A stretch of 38,739 nt of DNA from Alphaproteobacteria bacterium (GCA_016927395.1 JAFGMU010000015.1:1-38739); one strand, 5' to 3'. Shown: positions 1 through 9,815, numbered from the stretch's first letter. Translations and numbers: made by a program. The notes: generated by a model from the letters alone, not told the origin.

Positions 1-506
1 CAATATGGCTTTCCAACAAAAACAGGTTCGCCGCAAAAATGAAAATCTTCGGAATCTGGGTTTCCGATCGGCCAACGACATTGATCACACTTCAAGTTTG
101 CCATTTCCAACGAATGCTGAATTATTCTTTGGTGCATAGCCAGATTTTTTGATGAATTTTTGTCTAGTTTTGTGGTAGTTTTTTCAGCAACTTTCACAGC
201 TGCTTTTTCAATTTTATTATTTACAGGCTTTTTAGCTATAACAACTGTCTTAGCCACAGGTTTTTCAACAGGTGCTTTTACCTTCTTAGTAACCGGAGCT
301 TCTTTTACTTTTTTGACAACCGTCTTTTTTTCAGCTGGCTTGGTATCAACACCACCCGCCTTAGAGTTCCACCCAAGTCTATTTAATTTTCCAACCACAG
401 CATTTTTAGAAATCCCCAATCTTTTGCCAATTTCTGCGGTTGACAATCCTTTACCAGTCAATGCTTTTAACTTTTTTAACGTCGCGTTATCCCAACCTTT
501 GCTCAT
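1..506 (-). CDS. gcrA: GcrA family cell cycle regulator (3' end beyond window)
   Basis: Minus-strand frame from ATG at 506 reads MSKGWDNATLKKLKALTGKGLSTAEIGKRLGISKNAVVGKLNRLG...; C-terminal CDQCRWPIGNPDSEDFHFCGEPVFVGKPY is the GcrA signature. Open to window edge, so absent from the ORF track. Confidence 0.9.
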   Translation of the reverse strand, partial: MSKGWDNATLKKLKALTGKGLSTAEIGKRLGISKNAVVGKLNRLGWNSKAGGVDTKPAEKKTVVKKVKEAPVTKKVKAPVEKPVAKTVVIAKKPVNNKIEKAAVKVAEKTTTKLDKNSSKNLAMHQRIIQHSLEMANLKCDQCRWPIGNPDSEDFHFCGEPVFVGKPY

Positions 507-578
507 TTGAAAATTTCCTTGTTATGATTAATGCAATAATTGTAGCATAGTTACGAATCGAAGGGCAAGAGGAAAAAC

Positions 579-1043
579 ATGTTTTATCAATTGATATTTG
601 CAATTTTATTATTGGGGTCAATCTATTGTGCATATAAAATATCCGTTGCGGATTTTCGCCGCAGAATTATCCCAGATGTCTATTTATTCCCATTTTTAAT
701 TATGGGACTATTGATTGTGACATTTTTTCCATGGATTTCTTCTGTGTCGGACTCTGCCATTGCTGCAGCGTTCGGGTATTCAATCGGTACAATAATTGGT
801 TTTATTTTTGAAAAAACAAAAAAACAAAAAAACGAATTTTCACCAATTGGAATGGGTGATGTAAAGCTGTTGGCTGCTGGTGGAATCTGGCTAGGAATGA
901 CAGGACTGGCAATTGCAATCGTAATATCATGTATAATTGGGATTATTTGGGGACTGCGCAAAAAGCAAAAATATATACCTTTTGCACCTTTCTTTTTTAT
1001 CGGTGGAATTTTGTCTTTGATTAGCCTGTGGTTTTTGATATAA
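579..1043 (+). CDS. A24-type prepilin peptidase (CpaA-like)
   Basis: 154 aa hydrophobic protein with DFRRRIIPD and GMGDVKLLAAGGIWLG motifs of type IV prepilin peptidases. Confidence 0.85.
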   Translation: MFYQLIFAILLLGSIYCAYKISVADFRRRIIPDVYLFPFLIMGLLIVTFFPWISSVSDSAIAAAFGYSIGTIIGFIFEKTKKQKNEFSPIGMGDVKLLAAGGIWLGMTGLAIAIVISCIIGIIWGLRKKQKYIPFAPFFFIGGILSLISLWFLI

Positions 1044-1055
1044 TTAACGCGAGAG

Positions 1056-2012
1056 ATGAAAAAAATTTCTATCTATTTTTTTGCTACTTTTACACCAATA
1101 GCATCTGCATTGGCGGTTGATTTTCCTGTAGCAAGCACCCAGCCATTGTCAAAATATGGCGAAATTCAAAATGTTCAGAATTATTCATCAAATCCTTTTT
1201 GGACCAAGAATGCACCTTATAATCAAAAAATGCCCCAGGTAATTTATGTCCAGGGTGCAGATTTGAACACATCCGAATGCCAATCTGTTGTATCCAGGGT
1301 TGTTGCATCAGTTTGTTCAGCAAAAAACAATTGCAGCGGCACAAAACTTGATGAAGTAAAACCTGCAATTATGGTTCAACTTTCTAATATCCCAGGTCAT
1401 AATTACGTAACTGCATGCAGTGGCTTTGTTGATTCAGCATTTAATGATTATGTTTCACAGTATGGATCTGCGGTCCAAAACACAAATTTTCCAACAGCTG
1501 TATTTCCTGGAAATAATTCTGACGAAAATAAATTCAAAATAGAAAATCCATATGCACCAAAATCGCCCCAATGGCATGGCGAAGAATGGTTTGGTGACAT
1601 CGTTGGTCGTACCAAGGAATTAAATAATTTACAGGCACAGAATGCAGAAGATACAACTTTGACTGCAACCAAGATGCCGGAAACTGCTGCGAATTTAACA
1701 TTCAAAGAAAGAATGGATAATGCCAAAGCAGGTTATGAAGAATGGGCACCGGTTTACAGTACTGATGCAAATGGTAATAAAGTTTGTATAAAAAATTGTT
1801 CTTATCAGGGTCTGAATGTTGAAAGCGACGAAAAATATCTGGAACGCCAGAGACAAAAAAATTATTCAAACAACCCCACCGAAAAAAAAGATTTTGATAA
1901 CAACAATTCTTATAAAAAAGATACAAATTCAAACATTAATCATACACTGAATGGTTCTCAGCAAAAACAACTGGATGATTTTATAGAAGCTATGAAAAAG
2001 GCAAAAAAGTGA
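1056..2012 (+). CDS. Secreted protein of unknown function
   Basis: 318 aa, N-terminal signal-like sequence; next gene starts with GTGA overlap at 2009. Confidence 0.75.
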   Translation: MKKISIYFFATFTPIASALAVDFPVASTQPLSKYGEIQNVQNYSSNPFWTKNAPYNQKMPQVIYVQGADLNTSECQSVVSRVVASVCSAKNNCSGTKLDEVKPAIMVQLSNIPGHNYVTACSGFVDSAFNDYVSQYGSAVQNTNFPTAVFPGNNSDENKFKIENPYAPKSPQWHGEEWFGDIVGRTKELNNLQAQNAEDTTLTATKMPETAANLTFKERMDNAKAGYEEWAPVYSTDANGNKVCIKNCSYQGLNVESDEKYLERQRQKNYSNNPTEKKDFDNNNSYKKDTNSNINHTLNGSQQKQLDDFIEAMKKAKK

Positions 2013-2932
2013 TAAAGAAATTGGTATTTTTCGCTTTTTTATTTTTATCTATTCCAATCTTTGCGTTTGGTGCTGATTGTGAACACCCTGTTAGTTGTGA
2101 AAATGCTATTGGTTGCGAAGTTGTATTTAATTTTGGAAAGATTAATAACGATTATACTATTAACGACTTGATTGCTGATGCTATTCTAAAAAATCTTCAA
2201 GGTGTTTGTTCTGATTTTAAATTTGAGTATGGATGGAATAATTTTAGTGTTGGTGATAATTTGTCTGTGGATTGGGGTGAAATTAAAACAATTGTTATAG
2301 ATAAATTTAATTATGACCCAAATTCCAAAAATTTTACTTTTTTGGTAACTGAAAATCCATGGTATGTGATTGGTGGCAGGGCAACAGGAATAATAGTTGG
2401 TTCTGTTATAGTTGCTGGTGCAGTAGCATGTGCAATTTCTGGTGTATGTGCCGTTGTTGGAGCAAGTACAGCTGTTGGTGCTACTGTTTGGAGTGCTGGT
2501 GCCACTGCTGTAGTTACATCTCAAAATATCGCAATAGCTTCAAGTAAATTAGAAGTAAGAAAAACAATGAGTGATTGGGAAGGGTGTGTTAATATTACAG
2601 ATAACGGTGTTACTGATACTATATCGGATTTATTTACAACAGATGTTATAAGACCGACGTTTCCAGAACTTCGTGGTAACAAATTTGCTTTTAATGCTAG
2701 TAGTGGCAATATTTTGTTCAAGAATGGTGAAATGTTTTCAATGACTGTTGAACAGAAAAATAAGATTATTTCACAAGTACCGAACATTGCAGACAAAGGC
2801 GCGTGTGATGGAAAAATGTGGAAACTCTATCTTTACCCTGTACGAATATTTTTACAAGACATTAATGGTGAAAGCGGACAATGGAAATTTGATCTTCGTA
2901 TGGAAAATGATAGTGTTTTGATAGATAATTAA
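2009..2932 (+). CDS. Secreted protein with central hydrophobic Gly/Ala/Val/Cys-rich segment, unknown
   Basis: 307 aa, signal peptide, GTG start overlapping upstream stop (GTGA), internal segment GIIVGSVIVAGAVACAISGVCAVVGAS. Confidence 0.75.
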   Translation: MIKKLVFFAFLFLSIPIFAFGADCEHPVSCENAIGCEVVFNFGKINNDYTINDLIADAILKNLQGVCSDFKFEYGWNNFSVGDNLSVDWGEIKTIVIDKFNYDPNSKNFTFLVTENPWYVIGGRATGIIVGSVIVAGAVACAISGVCAVVGASTAVGATVWSAGATAVVTSQNIAIASSKLEVRKTMSDWEGCVNITDNGVTDTISDLFTTDVIRPTFPELRGNKFAFNASSGNILFKNGEMFSMTVEQKNKIISQVPNIADKGACDGKMWKLYLYPVRIFLQDINGESGQWKFDLRMENDSVLIDN

Positions 2933-2996
2933 ACTAATAAAACTATAATTTGTATTAATTTTCTGATATAATTATATCCGTACCGAGAGAGAATTT

Positions 2997-4721
2997 GTGG
3001 GAAAGTTTCTTACTGCCTTTGTTTTTGTTTTATTTTTTTCCTGTGCCACTTATGCCCAGGATTTTCCTGATGCACAACAAAATAATATTGAAAATCAAAA
3101 CTATCCAGAAAACCAAGTTTCTGAACCACAAATAATGCAGCCAGATTGCGCGTCCGAAATTTTTGCAAACGCTTTGTCTGAAACATCAAACGAAGTTAAT
3201 GAAACCGATCCAGACTATGTTATCAAAGCATGGATTTATAAAAACTTTCAATCACCTGAAATTATTAAACAAATTTTGAATTGCCAAGAAATTGTAAACG
3301 CAACTGATGATGAAACAATTACATTTCAGCCGATTGAATATCATTTTCCAGAAGGGCGTAGAATAGTTATAAACTATGAAACCCAGCCAAAAATATTAAA
3401 ACAAAGACTGATGGTTGCAAATAAAATGTCACTGCCGGAAACAAACCCCAGTCCACGTATTGGTATGCCTGATGATCCCGCAATTTGGGTAAATACTGAA
3501 CCAGCTTGGTATGGAATTTTGGTTGTACAACACGGTAGTCTGGATAACTTTGTTGGCGAAGGAAAAAATAATACAATTTCACTGAAATATATTGAACAAA
3601 ATATTAATTCTATTTATCCGTCCGGCAATCAATGCACCAGTAAAAGCGCACTGGCAAATAACAATGAAATTGTAAACATTGCTGGCAAAAAAACAGTTGA
3701 TATAAAAGATGACTCTAATGATTATTATGTTGCAGGTGATGTAAATTTACAGTGGATAAGCTATGCAGAAATTGGATTAGATGTTGCTATTACAATTGCA
3801 ACAATTGGAACAGGAACAGCAATTTTAGGAACAACCAAAGCTGTCCGCGCTAGTAAAACTGCAAAAAATTTAGTCGTAGTTATAAAAGATTTAGAAAAGA
3901 TAGATAAAGTTCAAGATTATATAAGACTTGGGGCACAATCAACAAAAATAACACAAGAATTAAGTCAACTTGATAGAGTAAAAGATGCAACTAAATATGC
4001 CGCCAAGGCGGATGAATTAAAAGATATATCAACAAAAATAAAAGAATTAGAAAAAATTGAAAATGTTGAAAAATACAAAAATAGTAGCAAATCTTTTGAA
4101 GAAGTTATGAAGTGGAGACGTGCATTAAAGTCAATAAAAATTCCACAGCGTGGAAACGTTATTGCAAGAGCATGGAAATCTTTTAAAGCGATAAATACTG
4201 GCGGCAAAACAATTAATCGTGGTACAAAAGTTGCACGGGCAAGTATGAAATCTGGAAAAATACTTGACCGTTTATTTCAATCAACATTAAAAAACATTGG
4301 CAAGCTTGGTAAATTAGAACAAGCGACCGGAATTATGTATGGAACATTAAAATTCGCTGGTGATATGTATGACTGGACCGAGACCAGTACCGGGGAATTT
4401 ACAAGTAACATTGAATTCAAACCTTTGGGATTATTATCTGCGGATGATTTGACAGGCCAAGAAAATGTTGTGAATTATGGGATGTGGCTTATGTGGGCCG
4501 GCGATTCAATAAACCAAGCAGATGACGATGCAGCATATTTGCAAGCGATGGACTTTGCATCAAAATTCAGCCAAGACTTGAACGAAACCCAGGAAGACGA
4601 AGGAAACAAAGCGTGTTCCGTTGATATATTTGTTGTTCGTCCAATAATACGAAATCCAGAAACGCCAGATGCACAATTATATTATTTAATTATGAATGAT
4701 CAACCTTGGACAACATATTAA
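2997..4721 (+). CDS. Secreted protein with central hydrophobic segment and Lys-rich helical region, unknown
   Basis: 574 aa, GTG start, signal peptide, hydrophobic IGLDVAITIATIGTGTAILG followed by charged helical stretch. Confidence 0.75.
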   Translation: MGKFLTAFVFVLFFSCATYAQDFPDAQQNNIENQNYPENQVSEPQIMQPDCASEIFANALSETSNEVNETDPDYVIKAWIYKNFQSPEIIKQILNCQEIVNATDDETITFQPIEYHFPEGRRIVINYETQPKILKQRLMVANKMSLPETNPSPRIGMPDDPAIWVNTEPAWYGILVVQHGSLDNFVGEGKNNTISLKYIEQNINSIYPSGNQCTSKSALANNNEIVNIAGKKTVDIKDDSNDYYVAGDVNLQWISYAEIGLDVAITIATIGTGTAILGTTKAVRASKTAKNLVVVIKDLEKIDKVQDYIRLGAQSTKITQELSQLDRVKDATKYAAKADELKDISTKIKELEKIENVEKYKNSSKSFEEVMKWRRALKSIKIPQRGNVIARAWKSFKAINTGGKTINRGTKVARASMKSGKILDRLFQSTLKNIGKLGKLEQATGIMYGTLKFAGDMYDWTETSTGEFTSNIEFKPLGLLSADDLTGQENVVNYGMWLMWAGDSINQADDDAAYLQAMDFASKFSQDLNETQEDEGNKACSVDIFVVRPIIRNPETPDAQLYYLIMNDQPWTTY

Positions 4722-4791
4722 AAATATATTCCCATTGTATTTTTATTTTTTATTACCTATAATCTATATATAAGGAACCAAGGAGATAAAA

Positions 4792-5121
4792 ATGAAAAAG
4801 CTTTCTTTATTTTTTGGAATTGGGTTTATGATTTTTGGTCTATCTGTCAGCGGTGCAAATGCTTATCAGTTATTGTCTTCAAAAGAACTGGGAAAAAACG
4901 ATGCCAGAAATCAAAATGTGGTTGTAAAATGCACAACGGATACCGGAAAGGTATCAACACAAACATGTACTTTGCGCCGTTATGCAAAATGCACAGGCCA
5001 GGGAATGGGGAAAAAATGCAACGGATGGCAACCATGGAAAGATTTGCGTGATCCATCTTCTGGATTTTCTGACTGGCGCAGTGGTGCAGCCGAGTGTTGC
5101 AGATCAAAAGGTCTTAGATAA
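4792..5121 (+). CDS. Small secreted Cys-rich protein, unknown
   Basis: 109 aa, AAGGAG RBS, clear signal peptide, mature part with several Cys. Confidence 0.75.
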   Translation: MKKLSLFFGIGFMIFGLSVSGANAYQLLSSKELGKNDARNQNVVVKCTTDTGKVSTQTCTLRRYAKCTGQGMGKKCNGWQPWKDLRDPSSGFSDWRSGAAECCRSKGLR

Positions 5122-5122
5122 A

Positions 5123-5146
5123 AAAACCGGCAATGCCGGTTTTTTC
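5123..5146 (+). terminator. Intrinsic terminator downstream of 4792-5121
   Basis: AACCGGCAATGCCGGTT followed by T run. Confidence 0.8.
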
Positions 5147-5201
5147 TTGTTGCAAAACCTCATAAGTTGAGTTATTATTCTGCTCGCTTGGTTTCAATTT
5201 C

Positions 5202-5286
5202 GGGCATATGGCGGAATTGGTAGACGCGCTAGTTTCAGGTACTAGTGGGGCAACCCTTGGAAGTTCGAGTCTTCTTATGCCCACCA
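5202..5286 (+). tRNA. tRNA-Leu(CAG)
   Basis: Acceptor GGGCATA/TATGCCC, anticodon loop TTCAGGT, long variable arm, T-loop TTCGAGT, encoded CCA. Confidence 0.92.
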
Positions 5287-5294
5287 AATATTCT

Positions 5295-5370
5295 GGGGTT
5301 GTAGCTCAGTTGGTAGAGCGCTGCGTTCGCAATGCAGAGGTCGTGAGTTCGAATCTCATCAGCTCCACCA
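5295..5370 (+). tRNA. tRNA-Ala(CGC)
   Basis: 76 nt; acceptor GGGGTTG/CAGCTCC, anticodon loop TTCGCAA, T-loop TTCGAAT, CCA. Confidence 0.92.
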
Positions 5371-5427
5371 AAACGAATTCCAAGTAAACCTTGTTACGCA
5401 GGGTTTAAATTATTTTACGGTGGATCT

Positions 5428-5467
5428 GGTCTTGTGGCGGAATGGTAGACGCTGAGGACTTAAAATC
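5428..5467 (+). pseudogene. 5' 40 nt of disrupted host tRNA-Leu(UAA), left island junction
   Basis: ggtcttgtggcggaatggtagacgctgaggacttaaaatc differs at 1 position from first 40 nt of intact tRNA at 5603; similarity then stops. Confidence 0.9.
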
Positions 5468-5545
5468 TTATGGATTGATTGACAGCAACACAAAACAATC
5501 CGGCATAATCAAAGGGTTATTTGTAATTCCGGATTATGGAAAAAC

Positions 5546-5567
5546 TTGTGGCTAACATATGGCTAAC
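5546..5567 (+). repeat. Subterminal direct repeat, left copy (candidate integrase arm-type site)
   Basis: ttgtggctaacatatggctaac, identical 22 bp at 15559-15580. Confidence 0.8.
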
Positions 5568-5602
5568 TTTTGAAATAAAGATTGGCCGAAATTGGTGGAT
5601 CT

Positions 5603-5689
5603 GGTCTTGTGGCGGAATGGTAGACGCTGTGGACTTAAAATCCATTGGCTATTGCAGCCGTGCGGGTTCAAGTCCCGCCAAGACCACCA
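5603..5689 (+). tRNA. tRNA-Leu(UAA), intact, inside the island boundaries
   Basis: 87 nt, acceptor GGTCTTG/CAAGACC, anticodon loop CTTAAAA, variable arm GGCT-ATTGC-AGCC, T-arm GCGGG/CCCGC, CCA. Confidence 0.92.
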
Positions 5690-5699
5690 GAAAACTGCA

Positions 5700-5728
5700 C
5701 CGTTCGGAAATCCCGAACGGTATTTTTT
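5700..5728 (+). terminator. Intrinsic terminator of the island tRNA-Leu
   Basis: CCGTTCGGaaatCCCGAACGG followed by tattttttat. Confidence 0.8.
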
Positions 5729-5839
5729 ATTTATAAATGTTAGCCACAGACCCCGCAGCTAACTTTTCAAGTTTAATACAACCTTGCATTCCAACGTCGA
5801 TTAAAGTAAAATTGAATAAAATAATTAAAGGTGTAATTC

Positions 5840-7366
5840 ATGGCTAAAATATTATTAGCAGGCCCAGGTACGGGCAAGACAACAAAAATTAAAGAATTAT
5901 GTGCAGAAAAAGACGCAAGCGAATTATTGATCGTCTCTTTTACGAACGCGACCATTGAAGACTTGCAAAACGATGTTGAAAAATTGAGTCCACAAAACTG
6001 TAAAACATTACATAGTTTGGCATTTCAACTTTATAAACATTTTTCCGCCGCCCCACAGTATGTTTTATCGAGCGAAGAAATTACATTTTTAGAAAAACTT
6101 GCCGATACGGATGACAAATTTCTATGGCTGATCAAAGAACTAAACTGCATAACTTTTGACACCATGATCTCCGAAGCTATTCAATTGTTAAAAAATAATC
6201 CCGAAGAATGTCAACGGTTCTTTGCAGGAAAAAATCTTTTTATGGCCGACGAAATTCAAGATTTCAATACCAAGGAATTTGAATTGGTTACGACAATAAT
6301 GTCATACATACCAGAAACTATATTATTGGGTGACGACGACCAATGCATTTATAAATTCAAAGGGTCTACACCGGAAATCGCCATCGCGGCATATAACGAT
6401 AACGAAGTTATTGAACACCATCATAAATGCTATAGATGCCCCAAAACAGTAGTTGAAGCAGGAACAGCATTATTGACACATAACACCACCCGAATTCAAA
6501 AAGAGTGGCATTTTATTGAAGATAAGGCGGGAAATATATCGTTTGTGAACAAGTCTAATTTGTCAGATATGTGGCGTTACATAAAAGACACTATTGCCGA
6601 AATAAAAATACATACTCCTGATGCTAGTTTTATGGTGCTTTATCCATACGGGGCATTTGTTGACGGATTGGAAGATGTGTTATCAGAAGTCGGCATTGAG
6701 TGCCTGATTGACGAAAAAGAAAAAACCGCTGGCATACGCCTGCGACACAAAATTATGGCAATGTGGGATCAAAACTCGCACAAGGAGCTGTCTATCTTGC
6801 TGTACTTTATTTTGTCCATATATCGTTCAAAAAAAGCGAAAATAATTATGACCTCTCTTTGGAACACAATTTATCAAAATGCTGTTTCCGTGAATAATTT
6901 AATCGTATGGGGCAAAGAAAACGGAATCGCTGATATTGAAAAAATTGAATCCGGTGTTGCGAAAGAAAAGATTATCGCTGATTCCGCCGGCAAAATAACC
7001 GAAAGTTTCTTTGATAACAATTATTACGACGACAAACCAATATTTGACAAAGAAAAAGTGAACTTTTTAAGCATTCACAAATCAAAGGGCTTGGCAGCGG
7101 ATTACGTTTTTATTGTGGGATTACAACAGCACGTTTTACCGCGTAGTGGATTGTCAAAAGCTGAACACGAAGAAGAACGCAGAAAATTGTTTGTCGCAAT
7201 AACAAGAGGCAAAAAAGGTGTATATCTTATGGCATCACAGTGCCTCCCAGGACATTTTACACACAAACTTTTCTTGCAGGACATAAAGCACGTGTGGAAT
7301 GCGGACAAAACGATAAAGTTACCTGCGTCTCAATTTATTTCTGAAATGGGTTTGGCGGCGATTTAG
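5840..7366 (+). CDS. Compact UvrD/Rep-like superfamily 1 helicase
   Basis: 508 aa; motif I GPGTGKT, motif II FMADEIQDFN, motif III LLGDDDQCIYKFKGS, motif V LSIHKSKGLAADYVFIVGL, motif VI KLFVAITRGKKGVYL. Confidence 0.88.
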   Translation: MAKILLAGPGTGKTTKIKELCAEKDASELLIVSFTNATIEDLQNDVEKLSPQNCKTLHSLAFQLYKHFSAAPQYVLSSEEITFLEKLADTDDKFLWLIKELNCITFDTMISEAIQLLKNNPEECQRFFAGKNLFMADEIQDFNTKEFELVTTIMSYIPETILLGDDDQCIYKFKGSTPEIAIAAYNDNEVIEHHHKCYRCPKTVVEAGTALLTHNTTRIQKEWHFIEDKAGNISFVNKSNLSDMWRYIKDTIAEIKIHTPDASFMVLYPYGAFVDGLEDVLSEVGIECLIDEKEKTAGIRLRHKIMAMWDQNSHKELSILLYFILSIYRSKKAKIIMTSLWNTIYQNAVSVNNLIVWGKENGIADIEKIESGVAKEKIIADSAGKITESFFDNNYYDDKPIFDKEKVNFLSIHKSKGLAADYVFIVGLQQHVLPRSGLSKAEHEEERRKLFVAITRGKKGVYLMASQCLPGHFTHKLFLQDIKHVWNADKTIKLPASQFISEMGLAAI

Positions 7367-7401
7367 TAAAACTAAAAGAAAAACAGACTTTATCTGCTCT
7401 T

Positions 7402-8142
7402 TTATTCAAACACACGATCTTTTCCCAACATATCGCGGATATTCTCAATGTGCTGATTTTCCGTGTCGGTATTTTCGCCATTTTTAACCGCGTCTTGTAA
7501 AACACGCATCACCTCGCGTTTGTCGGTGTAATTGGCCGGTTCGTTATTTTCCATAATTTCATATATAACATCGCATACCCGATGAGCCTTGGTAACATAT
7601 GTTCGCCGCGGCACCATACTGATGTCTTTCAATTCGCAATTGCCATAAAAAACAATAATTGAATAGAATGGTACTTTTTCCCGACAAAGTTGTTTTTGCA
7701 ATTCCAAAATATGGCGGTTGTTTTGCATAATTGGATTATAAAATCGGTATTTATCGCGGCCATACCCCATAATCTGCATCCAATTATTTTGATTGCCACG
7801 ACCAAATATCCAACCGCTGTAATCTTTGATCTCAAACACCAGAATACCCACTTTGGTAGGAACGACAAGGTCAATCTGCGAAAAATCGCCCCGGGGCCTT
7901 TTAACGTATAAATCGTGATATATTGTGGGGGCGGGAATGCCATATTTCAAAAGTTCAACAACCAAATCCCGTTCGGCCCAAGTTCCACGATCGGCAGACG
8001 TTACGGTTTCCATCAACTCGCGATTTCGCGTACTTTCGAAAAACTTCCATTTATACCAGTTATTATTTGTCCGTCGCGTTTTACGAACAACAAACCATAC
8101 CATAACGGTAAAAACGACTATAACCCAAATTGCATTTTCCAT
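7402..8142 (-). CDS. Membrane-anchored NERD-domain (nuclease-related) protein
   Basis: 246 aa; N-terminal TM helix; DFSQIDLVVPTKVGILVFEIKDYSGWIFG NERD core. Confidence 0.8.
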   Translation of the reverse strand: MENAIWVIVVFTVMVWFVVRKTRRTNNNWYKWKFFESTRNRELMETVTSADRGTWAERDLVVELLKYGIPAPTIYHDLYVKRPRGDFSQIDLVVPTKVGILVFEIKDYSGWIFGRGNQNNWMQIMGYGRDKYRFYNPIMQNNRHILELQKQLCREKVPFYSIIVFYGNCELKDISMVPRRTYVTKAHRVCDVIYEIMENNEPANYTDKREVMRVLQDAVKNGENTDTENQHIENIRDMLGKDRVFE

Positions 8143-8158
8143 AATGTATCACATAATC

Positions 8159-9583
8159 CTATTTCGCAAAATACATACTTTCTGCCCAACCCACACAACA
8201 AATCCTGGCTAGTTCAGGTTGCGTTTTTGATTCTAATTCTTTTTTATCATAATATGGCTCTAAAAATTCAACCAATTTTTCTTTGGTGCTTTGAGAATAT
8301 GTGACATACAACCAATCATATATTTCCAACATTGTTTTGCCATTTATAACATTTTTTTGTTGCGATTCAATGAATTTTTGTTGGGCATCTTTATGATTTA
8401 TAATATCATTTGCTGATAACTTTTTTATATCCACAAAAGTTTCTGTTCCGTTTTTGAATATAAGGTACAGTTCTTCATTTACTTCATCAATTATATAGTC
8501 GTCCAAAATAGCCGATACTTTTTTTCCTTGAATTGTCGTTTCGTAAACCCTTTTTATAGAATATCCAAGTACTGGTAATACTTTGTATATATTGTCCTCT
8601 ATATCGCCACCAAAATAATCTGGTATTTTAATAGAGTCCCCGAAAGCTGTATGAATATCTAATAAATCGTTATACTTATCCCGAAGTTCTAAAAATCTGA
8701 TAAATTCCGCCCTACTTGAAATCGGCTGAAACAACAAGTGATAGTCTGATTTTCTGAATCCGCGAATTAAAACTGCCGATTGTTCTCTCTCCATCCAAGG
8801 TCTAAAATGATAGGGATTATTCGTTACAAACAAAAAAGCTTCATCCACGTGATCTGCATCTTGTTCTTTTTTATCCACCTGTCTGTCAATATTGTCAAAC
8901 AGTTGGTGCATTTCATTTTCTGATACCAAAGGACAATTTGCATCAATAAAAATTATCTTAGAATATACAAATTGTTTCTTTAATGCCCTGGTCAGTTGCG
9001 TCCAGATATTTATGTTACCAACTGAATCCGTTTCTTTTTTGTTGCGTAGTTTTGCTTCGACTGAATATTTATTGCCCGTTCTTCTGTTGGTCGCCACAAA
9101 TTCAGGGTGCTGCTCATTCAAATCTTGTTCGTTTTCCAATTCAATGTTATATCCCGCATAAACAAATACAGAAAATACAAACAACTCGTACATTGCACCG
9201 TGAAAGAACCTTTTATCCCGCAGTCTTTTAAGCATAATTTCTTCTAGTTTTGCATTGTTCCCGACGAGAAATAAATAATATGCTAATTTTAACAATGATG
9301 CTGCAGATCCATTTAGCGGTGCTTGGAATAATCCGTGTTTGTCTACAGTTGCATTTTTTTGCAAATCCCCCATCTCTTTGAACCACCGCAGTATTATATG
9401 CTGTTCATTGTCGGATAATTTACTCTGTTCTTGCAACCATTTATAACCAAGCTTAGTTTTCAAAAATTGAATAAGAAAATCGTGAAATGTTTTACCATTA
9501 AATTCAAATGGTATTCGGCCGACAAAAACCCAGTTTTTATTTCCGCATTCGGTTTTAATAATTGGACGGCCTTTGAATATCAT
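8159..9583 (-). CDS. Putative PD-(D/E)XK-like protein of unknown function
   Basis: 474 aa; FHGAMYELFVFSVFVYAGYNIEL...HPEFVATNRRTGNKYSVEAKLRNKK resembles E...ExK nuclease core; 16 bp upstream of the NERD gene. Confidence 0.6.
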   Translation of the reverse strand: MIFKGRPIIKTECGNKNWVFVGRIPFEFNGKTFHDFLIQFLKTKLGYKWLQEQSKLSDNEQHIILRWFKEMGDLQKNATVDKHGLFQAPLNGSAASLLKLAYYLFLVGNNAKLEEIMLKRLRDKRFFHGAMYELFVFSVFVYAGYNIELENEQDLNEQHPEFVATNRRTGNKYSVEAKLRNKKETDSVGNINIWTQLTRALKKQFVYSKIIFIDANCPLVSENEMHQLFDNIDRQVDKKEQDADHVDEAFLFVTNNPYHFRPWMEREQSAVLIRGFRKSDYHLLFQPISSRAEFIRFLELRDKYNDLLDIHTAFGDSIKIPDYFGGDIEDNIYKVLPVLGYSIKRVYETTIQGKKVSAILDDYIIDEVNEELYLIFKNGTETFVDIKKLSANDIINHKDAQQKFIESQQKNVINGKTMLEIYDWLYVTYSQSTKEKLVEFLEPYYDKKELESKTQPELARICCVGWAESMYFAK

Positions 9584-9677
9584 TTTATGCCCATAAATTC
9601 CTTTATAATGCTCGTTTTATCATACATTAAAACGTTGCAAATTCAAGCATTATAAAAATGATAAAATACACTGAACA

Positions 9678-9815
9678 CTAGTATTTTAGAACATTGTTAA
9701 AAACAAAATTTATAATCTGGATCAAGTTATCCCGGATCTTTACTATTTCTGCGTCAGGCAAATGGTTCAGTTCGGGCAGGTATTTTCTGCATTCTTCCAC
9801 ACTCATTGCCGCCAT
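9678..9815 (-). CDS. Small protein (45 aa) paralogous to the upstream small ORF; below ORF-track length cutoff
   Basis: Minus-strand reading MAAMSVEECRKYLPELNHLPDAEIVKIRDNLIQIINFVFNNVLKY* ; resembles ISLAEMRKYIINLDVTDSQLVALYDLMTEIAFMLLEDK of the neighbouring ORF. Confidence 0.6.
   Translation of the reverse strand: MAAMSVEECRKYLPELNHLPDAEIVKIRDNLIQIINFVFNNVLKY

Noticed and set aside
160-510. 116-aa plus-strand ORF in the track
   Set aside because: Antisense of gcrA; hydrophobic Phe/Thr-rich translation is typical of the opposite strand of a Lys/Val-rich gene.
5536-5736. 66-aa ORF over the tRNA-Leu
   Set aside because: Coincides with the tRNA gene and repeats; spurious.
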